Source: JANOYJ01 sp031373225 (lineage in GTDB: Bacteria; Pseudomonadota; Alphaproteobacteria; Rhizobiales; Rhizobiaceae). Taken from it: a stretch of DNA of 12,124 bases. Below are positions 1-6,819 of this stretch, piece by piece. The notes beneath the pieces are model-generated. The model was not told the DNA's origin and did no database searches. It saw only the letters and a program-made list of their open reading frames with translations. The stretch's first letter is position 1; each line of letters opens with the position of its first letter. The stretch is from NCBI GenBank assembly GCA_031373225.1, contig JANMMM010000113.1, positions 1 through 12,124 of the forward strand. Reading direction: 5' to 3'. Position numbers and translations under genes: made by a program.

Positions 1-722
1 GACGACGTGACAAACGGATAAGTGCCATGGTCCACGTCGAGCAGCGTCCCCTGCGCGCCCTCAAACAGGATGCGCCTGCCCGCGCGGCGGTGCGTGTCGA
101 GGATGCTCCAGACCCGGTCTACAAAGGGCAGGATTTTATCGGCGACGGAGGTCAGCTCTTCAAGGATTGTCTCCGGCTTGATCTCTTCAACCCCCAGCCC
201 GCGCCGCAGCGGATTGTGATGCGCCAAGAGCCGGTCGATTTTGGCAGGCAGCGCGGCGGGGTCGGCGAGGTCCATCACTTTGATCGAGCGGCGGCCCGCC
301 TTGTCTTCATAAGCGGGACCGATGCCGCGTCCGGTGGTGCCGATTTTCGTGCCGGCCTTGGCAGTGGATTCGCGCAGCCGGTCCAGCTCGCCATGCACGG
401 AGAGAATGAGCGGCGTGTTCTCGGCGATTTTCAGAATGTCGGGGGTGACTGTGACGCCCTGTTTCCCAAGCCTCTCAATTTCGGCGACAAAAGCATGGGG
501 GTCGAACACGACCCCGTTGCCAATGACCGAAAGTTTGCCGCGCACCACGCCGGACGGCAGCAGCGACAGCTTGTAGCTCGTCCCGTCAATGACCAGCGTA
601 TGTCCGGCATTGTGGCCGCCCTGAAAGCGCACGACGACGTCGGCGCGCTCGGAGAGCCAGTCGACAATCTTGCCCTTGCCCTCATCGCCCCATTGCGAGC
701 CGACAACCACAACATTCGCCAT
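1..722 (-). CDS. purA: Adenylosuccinate synthetase, N-terminal part (runs off the left edge)
   Basis: Cytoplasmic GTP-dependent enzyme that joins IMP and aspartate to adenylosuccinate, the first committed step from IMP to AMP. Translation from the ATG at 722 gives 240 residues with no stop before the window edge; family members are about 430 long, so a little over half is present. Visible signatures are the N-terminal GSQWGDEGKGK loop (residues 8-18, with Asp13 and Lys16 at the usual catalytic and phosphate-binding positions), GGHNAGHT with the catalytic His41, TTGRGIGPAYEDK near residues 129-141 and FEGAQG near residue 225. The start is firm because an AGGAG ribosome site lies 6 bases upstream and the protein begins MANVVVVGSQWG as in close relatives. 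A TATAGA hexamer (777-772) could be a -10 element, but no good -35 accompanies it. It is the last gene of the minus-strand block and appears separately transcribed. Confidence 0.97.
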   Translation of the reverse strand, partial: MANVVVVGSQWGDEGKGKIVDWLSERADVVVRFQGGHNAGHTLVIDGTSYKLSLLPSGVVRGKLSVIGNGVVFDPHAFVAEIERLGKQGVTVTPDILKIAENTPLILSVHGELDRLRESTAKAGTKIGTTGRGIGPAYEDKAGRRSIKVMDLADPAALPAKIDRLLAHHNPLRRGLGVEEIKPETILEELTSVADKILPFVDRVWSILDTHRRAGRRILFEGAQGTLLDVDHGTYPFVTS

Positions 723-735
723 TCAGGTCTCCTGA
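723..735 (-). promoter_or_regulatory. purA ribosome binding site inside a small inverted repeat
   Basis: Reading the minus strand, TCAGG-AGA-CCTGA is a perfect 5-bp inverted repeat with a 3-base loop, and it contains the whole AGGAG Shine-Dalgarno sequence immediately before the purA ATG. The ribosome site is clear. That the repeat folds in the mRNA and limits translation is inference, and a 5-bp stem with a triloop may be only marginally stable. Confidence 0.5.
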
Positions 736-810
736 AGCATTTTGAATCGTTTTTGGGGGATTTCCCGCGACTCTATAGCGGGGGATGAGGCGGGATGCGA
801 GGGGTAATGC

Positions 811-1482
811 TCAGTTTGCGCCGATGGCCGCAGTGATGATGAGAAACACCGGCACCGGGGCGACGCCGACAAGGGCGGCGGCAAAGAACATTGGCAGAGA
901 GACGAGGCGGCTCATGCCGACCGCCATGGAAATGCCGCCGCCGCCGCCAAGGAGCGCGCTGCCGGGCAGGTTGATGAGCGCGATGAGCGCGAGGAAACGG
1001 TGGCGCATCAGCCATGGGACAAAGCGCTTGGGCGCGTGTTCCAAAAGCTGATTGACGCGCGCCTCGCCTTGCAGGCCAGAGAGTGACTTAACCAAAGCGG
1101 CGGCCCGCTGCAAACCGAGCCATTTGAAACAGGCAGCCAGCCAGCGCTCTGGAACAAGCCGCCCGGCACAATAGCTCAGGGTGAGCGCCGCGACGGTGGC
1201 CACATATACGACCGGCACGATGCGCACGCCGAAGGCAAAGATCAACGCCAGCCCGATTTCAACACCCGGCACGAACGGAACGGCGGTCGCCAAAATGTAG
1301 AAGACCACGCCGCTCATGATGATGCCGTGGATCATCGGCTCGGTGTTCGGCCAAATGGTGATGTCGAAGCCTTTGCTCAGCCGCATGCCGAAATAGCTGC
1401 CGCCAAAGATCAGCGCCGCGTATATGATGACAAGCAGCACCAGCTTCCAGCGCGAACCCCGCCCTGCCGCGCTCACTGCCAT
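811..1482 (-). CDS. VTT/DedA-like polytopic inner-membrane protein
   Basis: A 223-residue hydrophobic protein with about five to six membrane segments: residues 13-32, 51-70, 72-105, 161-183 and 196-221 are the clearest. Two glycine/proline-containing stretches, VPFVPGVEIG (68-77) and NLPGSALLGGGGG (171-183), resemble the paired re-entrant motifs of the VTT (DedA/TVP38/TMEM64) superfamily, some of which transport lipids across membranes. The match is by eye and fairly loose, so substrate and role are open. I start it at the ATG at 1482, one base after the stop of the upstream secreted-protein gene, which suggests translational coupling. An in-frame TTG at 1494 would add four residues and overlap that gene. 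Neither start has a strong Shine-Dalgarno. The protein ends TAAIGAN at a TGA (813-811), about 90 bp before purA. Confidence 0.75.
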   Translation of the reverse strand: MAVSAAGRGSRWKLVLLVIIYAALIFGGSYFGMRLSKGFDITIWPNTEPMIHGIIMSGVVFYILATAVPFVPGVEIGLALIFAFGVRIVPVVYVATVAALTLSYCAGRLVPERWLAACFKWLGLQRAAALVKSLSGLQGEARVNQLLEHAPKRFVPWLMRHRFLALIALINLPGSALLGGGGGISMAVGMSRLVSLPMFFAAALVGVAPVPVFLIITAAIGAN

Positions 1483-1483
1483 G

Positions 1484-1972
1484 CTATTTGACAAAGACCG
1501 GGTGATCCGTCTTCGGGTCGGTCAGCGTTCCGTCAAACCTGATGCCTACATTGACGGTCCAATACCAGCGCGCCTGCGCCCATTTGGCGTCGGCTTTCAG
1601 CTTGCCGTCCTCGACAAATCCGGAAAAGACGATTTTACCCTGCTTCTCGCTTATCATTTCCGAATAGAAATGCACCTTCTTGCCTTCAACCCGCACCAGA
1701 TAGGGCGCGGGCTGAAAGCCGAAGCGCACGCAGAGCCGCGTTGACATCAGCCCGCCCGCAAACTCCACCACATCCTTGCCGCCGCCCTTTTTGCCATCCT
1801 GCGCGAAATCCGCCGCATAGGAGCGTCCGTCGAAATCGCCGCTGATCGCCGTGCCCATGGCTTCGGGTCTGGCGGGGACGGGCGTAATGGCTGTGTCTTC
1901 CGCGAAGCTGGCAAACGCAGGCGCCGCGATTGCCAAAAGGGCTGTCAGCGGAAGGCGGGCGGAAAATCGCAT
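1484..1972 (-). CDS. Secreted (periplasmic) protein of unknown function
   Basis: A 162-residue protein that I do not recognise. Residues 1-21 (MRFSARLPLTALLAIAAPAFA) form a standard Sec signal peptide with an A-F-A cleavage site, so the mature protein of about 140 residues should be periplasmic. The mature part alternates short hydrophobic and polar stretches rich in Gly, Asp, Lys and Phe (GDFDGRSY, FGFQPAPYLVRVEGKKVHFYSE, KIVFSGFVEDGKL), as expected of a small beta-sheet or barrel-like fold. There is one Cys in the mature part and no obvious catalytic motif. The start ATG has GGGGA nine bases upstream. It is followed after one base by the VTT-like gene, so the two are probably cotranscribed and may act together at the envelope. 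A weak TTGCTT/TAGTGT pair lies upstream but is not convincing. Confidence 0.8.
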   Translation of the reverse strand: MRFSARLPLTALLAIAAPAFASFAEDTAITPVPARPEAMGTAISGDFDGRSYAADFAQDGKKGGGKDVVEFAGGLMSTRLCVRFGFQPAPYLVRVEGKKVHFYSEMISEKQGKIVFSGFVEDGKLKADAKWAQARWYWTVNVGIRFDGTLTDPKTDHPVFVK

Positions 1973-2041
1973 GGCTTACATTCCCCAGCGCAATGCCGCC
2001 ACACTAGACCGCAGGATTCTGAAAGCAAGAGACCGGTCGGA

Positions 2042-2272
2042 TCAGGCTGCGCCGCGCTCGATTGTGAAGCGATGCCCGCCCGTCATCGTTTCAGATGCCA
2101 CCAGGCAGTGGCCGTTTTCCTGGCAAAAGTGCGGAATGTCGATGACGGCGAGCGAGTCTGTGGTCTGAATGGTCAATTGCTGACCCGGCCGCATCTCAGA
2201 CAGGCGCTTGCGGGTTTTCAGCACCGGCATCGGGCATTTGAGGCCGCGCAGATCGTAGATATCAGTTGCCAA
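2042..2272 (-). CDS. tusA: TusA/SirA-family sulfur carrier protein, TTG start
   Basis: A 76-residue cytoplasmic protein of the TusA (SirA/YedF) family, which carries persulfide sulfur on a conserved cysteine for tRNA thiolation, molybdopterin synthesis or other sulfur transfer. The hallmark is DLRGLKCPMPVL, with the active cysteine at residue 13 in the CPxP motif, followed by the usual acidic/helical segment and a C-terminal FTIERG strand. No ATG lies suitably before the domain. The best start is TTG at 2272, giving MATDIYDLRGLKC and the normal family length of about 75-80, with a GGTGG stretch just upstream. This start lies within the last codons of the upstream lipoprotein gene, an 11-base overlap that suggests translational coupling. 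A longer reading frame extends upstream to 2410, but that part is out-of-frame coding DNA of the lipoprotein gene. In E. coli TusA works with TusBCDE; partners are not visible here. Confidence 0.9.
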   Translation of the reverse strand: MATDIYDLRGLKCPMPVLKTRKRLSEMRPGQQLTIQTTDSLAVIDIPHFCQENGHCLVASETMTGGHRFTIERGAA

Positions 2273-3515
2273 GCAGCCACCAGCGCTTCTTTTTTGGCGG
2301 CACAGCGGGAGCGGCGGGCTCAACGGGCACGGCGGCGTTCGGGTTCGCAACTGGGACCGGCACAATTGCAGCGTCTTCTTTGGCGGCCAGGGAAACTGAC
2401 GCCTTGCCATCGGGCTTGCTGGGCGAAAGCGCTGCCGTTGCCGCCGCTACGGCAACGGCGGGGCTCTGCGGCGCCTGGTCAGCCGCCGCAGTGGCGGTTG
2501 CCGCCTCCGGTCCGTCCTTTACCGGCGCTTTCGACATCATCGGCGCGGTTACGCGCGGCGCGGCGGCGGCGAAGGCCATTGTTGACGGCATCGAGACGGG
2601 CGCCGGCTTCCATTTTTTGTCGAGCGGGCGCGACTTGCCGCCCATGACGACAGGCACGGGCAGTGATTCATATTTCTTGAGCGCGGCGGCGAAGGCCGCC
2701 TCATACTTGATCTGGTAGGCGGCCTCGGCGCTGGCGAGGGTTGCGGGCAGTTCGGACGGCGGGCAGGCGGCGCTGGCGTTAAAGGTTCCGCCGTTCACGG
2801 CAGTCCGGTTGAAGACATATTTCTTCTCGCAGAAATCGACCTTCGGCACTTGGCGGGTCAGCTCGAACTGGTCGTAGCCCTCTTTAATCATTTTCCAGAA
2901 CGGGAAGTTCGCATCGCCCGCATAGAAGGCCATTTTCTCCGCCGTCATGCGGAAAGGCAGGGCCTGCAGCATGAATCCGTCCTGCCCGCCCTTCAGCGCG
3001 TCGCGGGCGAAGGCGAAGATTTCCTGGACGCTGGCGTCGGTCATCGAATAGCAGCCGGCCGAGGAGCAGGCGCCATGCACCATCAGGTTCGCGCCGGTGT
3101 AGCCGTGCGAGCGGTCATAGGCGTTGGGGAAGCCGGTGTCGAAGGAAAGGAAATATTTTGAATTGGGGTTCAGCTGTGCCGGGCGCACCGTGTAGAATCC
3201 TTCCGGCGCCTGCCGGTCGCCTTCCTTTTTCTTCTGGCCAAGCTTTCCCGACCAGGCGCAGATATTATAGGCAGTCACCAGATCGTAGCGGCCGCTGGTT
3301 TTCTGTTTCCAGATTTCGAGGATGTGTTCATCCTTGATGATGCGCATCATGATCGGCGCGCCAACGCTCATGCCCTTGGCTTTGATCTTCTGGACAAGGG
3401 CGGCGGGCAGGGGCTTGTTGGGGTTGGGCGCGAAATCGTTGATCGAGGATTCGTTACAGCCTGACAGCGCCAGCGCGGCCAAAAAGGCTGAGACAAGGAA
3501 GAAGCGAGATTTCAT
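2262..3515 (-). CDS. YafK/DpaA-type L,D-transpeptidase-fold lipoprotein
   Basis: A 417-residue envelope protein. It starts with a lipoprotein signal: MKSRFFLVSAFLAALALSGC, lipobox LSGC with the modified Cys at residue 20. A YkuD-type catalytic domain follows, with VHGACSSAGCYSMTD containing His147 and the nucleophile Cys155. The HGxxSSxGCYxMTD pattern is typical of the YafK (DpaA) branch. The E. coli member hydrolyses the link between Braun lipoprotein and peptidoglycan rather than forming crosslinks, so the reaction here could be hydrolysis or transpeptidation. Residues from about 300 to 405 are low-complexity Ala/Pro/Val sequence, probably disordered, and the protein ends with a basic-aromatic KKKRWWLLGN tail. 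An in-frame ATG at 3533 would add six residues before the signal; I prefer 3515 because it gives a canonical signal peptide. The 3' end overlaps tusA by 11 bases. Confidence 0.9.
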   Translation of the reverse strand: MKSRFFLVSAFLAALALSGCNESSINDFAPNPNKPLPAALVQKIKAKGMSVGAPIMMRIIKDEHILEIWKQKTSGRYDLVTAYNICAWSGKLGQKKKEGDRQAPEGFYTVRPAQLNPNSKYFLSFDTGFPNAYDRSHGYTGANLMVHGACSSAGCYSMTDASVQEIFAFARDALKGGQDGFMLQALPFRMTAEKMAFYAGDANFPFWKMIKEGYDQFELTRQVPKVDFCEKKYVFNRTAVNGGTFNASAACPPSELPATLASAEAAYQIKYEAAFAAALKKYESLPVPVVMGGKSRPLDKKWKPAPVSMPSTMAFAAAAPRVTAPMMSKAPVKDGPEAATATAAADQAPQSPAVAVAAATAALSPSKPDGKASVSLAAKEDAAIVPVPVANPNAAVPVEPAAPAVPPKKKRWWLLGN

Positions 3516-3586
3516 GTGCGTCGGCGTACCCATTGCAACAAAAGCGGCGTAACTTTTCTCAGTTAAGGCTTTTATGGTTGAAAACT

Positions 3587-3619
3587 GGTTACCACAAGCA
3601 ATTCAGCCGATGAGTAACC
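3587..3619. repeat. Inverted repeat GGTTAC-N21-GTAACC upstream of the lipoprotein gene
   Basis: Two perfect 6-bp inverted arms are separated by 21 bp, about 72 to 104 bp upstream of the L,D-transpeptidase lipoprotein start and within the 153-bp gap behind the cytochrome b561 gene. The left arm is also part of a nested TGGT-T-ACCA repeat. The centre-to-centre spacing of 27 bp would not place the arms on exactly the same helix face. It could be a regulator site or chance. The gap also shows no clear terminator for the b561 gene. Confidence 0.25.
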
Positions 3620-3668
3620 GAAATTTGAGCTGGCCAATGCCCGGCCTATCCGGCAATTTTGTGACTTC

Positions 3669-4238
3669 TCAAGAGCCTCGCGCCGCCTGAAATAGTCTAA
3701 GTCCCGTGATCCGCCACAAAAGCCCGTCTTTCAGACTGAACTGATGCCAGAGCGCGGCTGCGGCGTGGAGAAGGACAAGCGCCATGAACACCCAGAACAG
3801 ATAGCGGTGCGCTGTGCTGATCGGCCACCAGAAATAGGTGGCGACTGCGCCGGTCACCGCTTGCAAGCCCAATATGCCGTAGAGGCCAACGTGAACGAAT
3901 TTCGAGAGATTTTCCTGCCAGGAATTCGGCGCATTGGCGGAAGGCGGCGTGCCTTTGAGCCATCGCAAGGCAAACAAGGCGGCCAGAAGGCAGAAAATCA
4001 ACAGGCCAATACGGTTGTGCAACATGTGCAGGAACAAGTCGGTTTTCGACGGCGCGAGCCCCGCCATGCCGACCTTGTGCGTGCGCACTATAGAGCCTGA
4101 TGTGGCGTACTGGCTGATGACCAACAGGACAATGAGCCAATGCAGCGCAATTTGCGGCGCTCCATAGCGCCGCAGGGCTCTTTCAGGAATTGCGTCGGTC
4201 TGCGAAGTTACTTTTTCGGGCCGTTCTTGGCGAGCCAT
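3669..4238 (-). CDS. Cytochrome b561 (CybB-type di-heme membrane protein)
   Basis: A 189-residue inner-membrane b-type cytochrome of the prokaryotic b561 family, which passes electrons between quinol and periplasmic acceptors. Four membrane segments are visible at about 29-46, 72-93, 114-136 and 146-165. Candidate heme-ligand histidines sit where the family has them: H33 in ALHWLIV, H74 in the second segment, H116 in FVHVGLYG, and H158/H165 in LLHAAAALWHQF, followed by the usual KDGLLWRITG-type cytoplasmic end. The annotated ATG at 4238 lies inside the end of the upstream DUF305 gene (31-base overlap in a different frame) and has no clear Shine-Dalgarno, so initiation probably depends on coupling. 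No later ATG lies before the first helix. Pairing with a Met-rich DUF305 protein suggests periplasmic redox or copper-related work, which is inference. Confidence 0.88.
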   Translation of the reverse strand: MARQERPEKVTSQTDAIPERALRRYGAPQIALHWLIVLLVISQYATSGSIVRTHKVGMAGLAPSKTDLFLHMLHNRIGLLIFCLLAALFALRWLKGTPPSANAPNSWQENLSKFVHVGLYGILGLQAVTGAVATYFWWPISTAHRYLFWVFMALVLLHAAAALWHQFSLKDGLLWRITGLRLFQAARGS

Positions 4239-4546
4239 TCATTCATCCATTTGATCTCGGCTTCCTGCGCGGCGATGACGCCTTCGGCGAACTTTTCCAC
4301 TTCCGGGTCCTTGCCATATTCCAGAACAACCTTGGCCATATCCACCGCGCCCTGATGGTGCGGCACCATGCCGGTGACGAAATCCACGTCCGCATCGCCG
4401 GTCGTGGGCGCCATCATGCCCATCATCATGCCGTCCATGGCCTTCTTGAAGCCAGCGGCGGCATCGCCATTGGCGGCTGATATTGCGCCGAGGCCGGCGC
4501 CGATGAGGGTGAATGCGGCAAAGCCGGCGAGCAGGGTTTTCTTCAT
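4208..4546 (-). CDS. DUF305 periplasmic protein with Met-rich and HH motifs
   Basis: A 112-residue exported protein. Residues 1 to about 25 form a signal peptide (MKKTLLAGFAAFTLIGAGLG, then AISAA). The mature part carries the DUF305 signature MVPHHQGAVDMAKV with His63-His64, and a methionine cluster before it, MDGMMMGMM (residues 37-45). DUF305 proteins adopt a small four-helix ferritin-like fold, and some members bind copper in the periplasm; the Met and His clusters suit Cu(I)/Cu(II) binding here, but this is inferred. The length is short for the family, equal to a single DUF305 unit. The ATG at 4546 is supported by AAAGG seven bases upstream and by the signal peptide. An in-frame start at 4600 would add 18 residues that spoil the signal peptide. 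The gene heads a two-gene unit with cytochrome b561. Confidence 0.9.
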   Translation of the reverse strand: MKKTLLAGFAAFTLIGAGLGAISAANGDAAAGFKKAMDGMMMGMMAPTTGDADVDFVTGMVPHHQGAVDMAKVVLEYGKDPEVEKFAEGVIAAQEAEIKWMNEWLAKNGPKK

Positions 4547-4585
4547 GATTGAACCTTTTAAAACGAATTGCCTCTCCGGGCAAAC

Positions 4586-4614
4586 GCTAGAGACGGACAA
4601 TTCGGCAGGGTCAA
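4586..4614 (-). promoter_or_regulatory. Candidate sigma-70-type promoter for DUF305-cytochrome b561
   Basis: On the minus strand a TTGACC -35 (4614-4609) overlaps the acyltransferase stop codon, and after a 17-base spacer comes TCTAGC (4591-4586) as -10. The predicted start would leave a leader of about 30 bases, containing a 5-bp hairpin (TTGCC/GGCAA, 4568-4583) and the AAAGG ribosome site. The -35 and spacing are good; the -10 is weak (3 of 6). Confidence 0.45.
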
Positions 4615-5675
4615 GTCACGGTTTGCTGTTGCGGCAATTTCGCCCACGAGGGGCGTTTGAACAGGAAGCTGAGCGGCGTGCCACGCACGGTCCAGTACAA
4701 AAGAATGGGGCCGATGATTCCCGCTGTTGTGCAGATGAGCGAGACGATTGCCAAATCTTCCGGCTGGCCGAGCCGGAGCAGGATGATCCGGGTTGCCGAC
4801 ATGAACAGCGAGAAAGCGAGGTAGATGATGATGGAGTTTTCGCCGCAATAGCGCAGGGCTTCGGCGAGGCTGGTCTTCGACAGGAGAACGCCCGCCGTCA
4901 CCACCGCGCACGCGCCGAGGAAGCCGAGGACAAGGCTGATGCCGGGCTGCGCGGCATAACCGCTGTTGACCGCCAGTGTGTTCACCAGCGCCCATGCGGC
5001 GAAACCGGTGAGAACGGCGGGAAGAGGCTGGCTGCCAACGAAGCGGGCGAAGGAAAATATATGCGCTGACAGCCAGTATCCGGCAAACACATAGACAAAG
5101 CGGGCGGCGAATTCGTCAATGACCAGCCAATGCGTCTTGACATGCATCGCCTCCAAAATGGCGCCTGCGGCAAAGATCAGAATGGGCGGGAAGGGACGGG
5201 CGAGCTTGATCACCGCCATGAAGACCGGCAGCATATAGATGAACCAGACCGCGTCATTGGGCATGACGAACCCGGATGCCCAAATCTCAAGGCCTGCGGA
5301 AAGTCCGATGCGGCCGGTCATTATGCCGCTTTTGGCGAAGAACAGGATCGTCATCCAGATCAGATAAAAATAGACGAAATGCAGCACCTTGCTGTCCAGA
5401 TATTCGCGCCACGGCCGGTCAATGCGCTGGGCAAGGAACAGGCCTGAAATCAGGAAGAAATCGGGCATCCGGAAGGGGCGGGCCCATTCGATGAAGCCGT
5501 GGATCCATGTCACCTGTCCGGCGGCCTTTTCGACGCCGAGCGTCGAATGCATCAGCACAACGAGAATGATGCAGATGCCTTTGGCGTAGTCGACCCAGTC
5601 AACGCGCGATTTCACCGCAGAAGCCGCACTTCTGTCTTTGGCGGCAATCGGCTTGCCAAATGTGGAAATGCTCAT
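4611..5675 (-). CDS. Acyltransferase-3 family membrane protein
   Basis: A 354-residue integral membrane protein with about ten hydrophobic segments, of the acyltransferase-3 family (OafA/OpgC/NodX type). These enzymes transfer acetyl, succinyl or similar groups to extracytoplasmic sugars, glycans or lipids. The N-terminal signature is clear: DYAKGICIILVVLMHST with the conserved His43, then RPFRMPDFFLISGLFLAQ as the second family motif. No periplasmic SGNH domain is fused, so it is the short form. The substrate cannot be read from the sequence; in this setting a glucan, O-antigen or other envelope sugar is plausible. I start it at ATG 5675; an in-frame TTG at 5690 would add five residues. A TAGAAT hexamer (5712-5707) lies at a suitable distance to be a -10, but without a convincing -35. 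It stands between accA and the DUF305 gene and seems to be its own unit. Confidence 0.88.
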   Translation of the reverse strand: MSISTFGKPIAAKDRSAASAVKSRVDWVDYAKGICIILVVLMHSTLGVEKAAGQVTWIHGFIEWARPFRMPDFFLISGLFLAQRIDRPWREYLDSKVLHFVYFYLIWMTILFFAKSGIMTGRIGLSAGLEIWASGFVMPNDAVWFIYMLPVFMAVIKLARPFPPILIFAAGAILEAMHVKTHWLVIDEFAARFVYVFAGYWLSAHIFSFARFVGSQPLPAVLTGFAAWALVNTLAVNSGYAAQPGISLVLGFLGACAVVTAGVLLSKTSLAEALRYCGENSIIIYLAFSLFMSATRIILLRLGQPEDLAIVSLICTTAGIIGPILLYWTVRGTPLSFLFKRPSWAKLPQQQTVT

Positions 5676-5764
5676 CGCCGTTGAACCCAAGCGCCCTAAG
5701 AGACGGATTCTAGGCCGATTGTGTTAACTGAATCTTGCGGACTGTGACGCTCGCGGCAATGTGA

Positions 5765-6715
5765 TCAGAGGCTGCGGCCGATGGCGAGAAACTTCTCCCG
5801 GCGCTCTTCGCGCAGGTCGCGGTTTGTGCCAGCCAGATCGGCGAGAAGCGCGTTGATGGTCTCGCCTGTGGCGTTGATCGCTTCTTCGGGATTGCGGTGT
5901 GCGCCGCCGAGGGGCTCGGGAATGATGCCGTCGATGATGCCGAGGCCTTTGAGGTCTTCGGCGGTGATTTTCATCGACGTGGCCGCATCTTTGGCGCGGG
6001 TGGCGTCGTGCCAGAGGATCGAGGCCGCGCCTTCGGGGGAAATGACCGAATAGATGGCGTGTTCGAGCATGTAGACTCGGTTGCCGGTGGCAATGGCGAT
6101 CGCGCCGCCTGAGCCGCCTTCGCCGATTATGACCGAGATCAGCGGCACTTTCACATTAAGGCAGGCCTGCGTCGAGCGGGCGATGGCTTCGGCCTGGCCG
6201 CGCTCTTCGGCCTCAATGCCCGGATAGGCGCCCGCCGTGTCGACCAGCGTGACGATGGGCATGGAGAACCGGTCTGCGAGCTCCATGACGCGCACGGCTT
6301 TGCGGTAGCCGTCGGGCATGGCCATGCCGAAATTGTGCTTGAGCCGGGTCTTGGTGTCCGAGCCCTTCTCCTGGCCGATGACGGCGACAGGCGTTCCGCG
6401 GAAGCGGGCAAGGCCGCACTGGATGGCTTCGTCCTCGGCGAACTTGCGGTCGCCGGCCAGCGGCGTGAAGTCGGTGAACAGACCCGCGATGAAATCGAGG
6501 CAATGCGGCCGGTCGGGATGGCGGGCCACTTGCGTTTTCTGCCAAGGCGTCAGCTTCTTGTAGAGGTCTTTCAGAGCGTCCGACGAACGCTTCTCCAGAC
6601 GCTTGATCTCATCGCCGACATCGACGGAGCCGCCATTGTCCTGCAAACGCTTCAGCTCAAGGATTTTGCCCTCAAGATCGGCGACCGGTTTCTCAAAATC
6701 GAGATAATTGTACAT
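5765..6715 (-). CDS. accA: Acetyl-CoA carboxylase carboxyltransferase subunit alpha
   Basis: A 316-residue cytoplasmic subunit that, with AccD, transfers CO2 from carboxybiotin-AccB to acetyl-CoA to form malonyl-CoA, the committed step of fatty-acid synthesis. The length is normal for the family. The N-terminal helical part (YLDFEKPVADLEGKILEL) precedes the crotonase-like carboxyltransferase domain. That domain shows GQEKGSDTK (114-122), NFGMAMPDGYRKA (128-140), DTAGAYPGIEAEERGQ (159-174; many members have DTPGAYPG), the GEGGSGGA oxyanion-forming block (198-205) and YSVISPEGAASILW (222-235). The ATG at 6715 gives the usual MYNYLDFEKP start; an ATG at 6745 would add ten atypical residues. AccD lies elsewhere. 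A good promoter-like site lies upstream, so accA is probably transcribed independently of xerD. Confidence 0.97.
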   Translation of the reverse strand: MYNYLDFEKPVADLEGKILELKRLQDNGGSVDVGDEIKRLEKRSSDALKDLYKKLTPWQKTQVARHPDRPHCLDFIAGLFTDFTPLAGDRKFAEDEAIQCGLARFRGTPVAVIGQEKGSDTKTRLKHNFGMAMPDGYRKAVRVMELADRFSMPIVTLVDTAGAYPGIEAEERGQAEAIARSTQACLNVKVPLISVIIGEGGSGGAIAIATGNRVYMLEHAIYSVISPEGAASILWHDATRAKDAATSMKITAEDLKGLGIIDGIIPEPLGGAHRNPEEAINATGETINALLADLAGTNRDLREERREKFLAIGRSL

Positions 6716-6777
6716 GCGCCACTCGTTTCTGTCTGAACCGGTCATCGGACGGGCAGGGCGAACGCGGCCCGCTTGTC

Positions 6778-6806
6778 CATATATGGGGCTGGTTTTGAAA
6801 ACTCAA
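6778..6806 (-). promoter_or_regulatory. Candidate promoter for accA
   Basis: Minus-strand TTGAGT (6806-6801), a 17-base spacer and TATATG (6783-6778) match four of six consensus positions at each hexamer. The site lies in the 104-bp gap just after the xerD stop, about 60 bases before the accA ATG, giving a leader of roughly 55 bases. Confidence 0.5.
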
Positions 6807-6819
6807 TCTGAAAACCTGT

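Noticed and set aside
27..788. Long plus-strand open frame across purA
   Set aside because: It is the antisense of purA, whose protein on the other strand has unmistakable family motifs; the plus-strand product resembles nothing.
2072..2718. Plus-strand open frames rich in Ala/Arg opposite the lipoprotein tail
   Set aside because: They are shadows of the Ala/Pro/Val low-complexity coding region on the minus strand.
3540..3563. CtrA-like site (TTAA-N7-TTAA) upstream of the lipoprotein gene
   Set aside because: TTAA and TTAC half-sites are present but spaced 10, not 7, bases apart.
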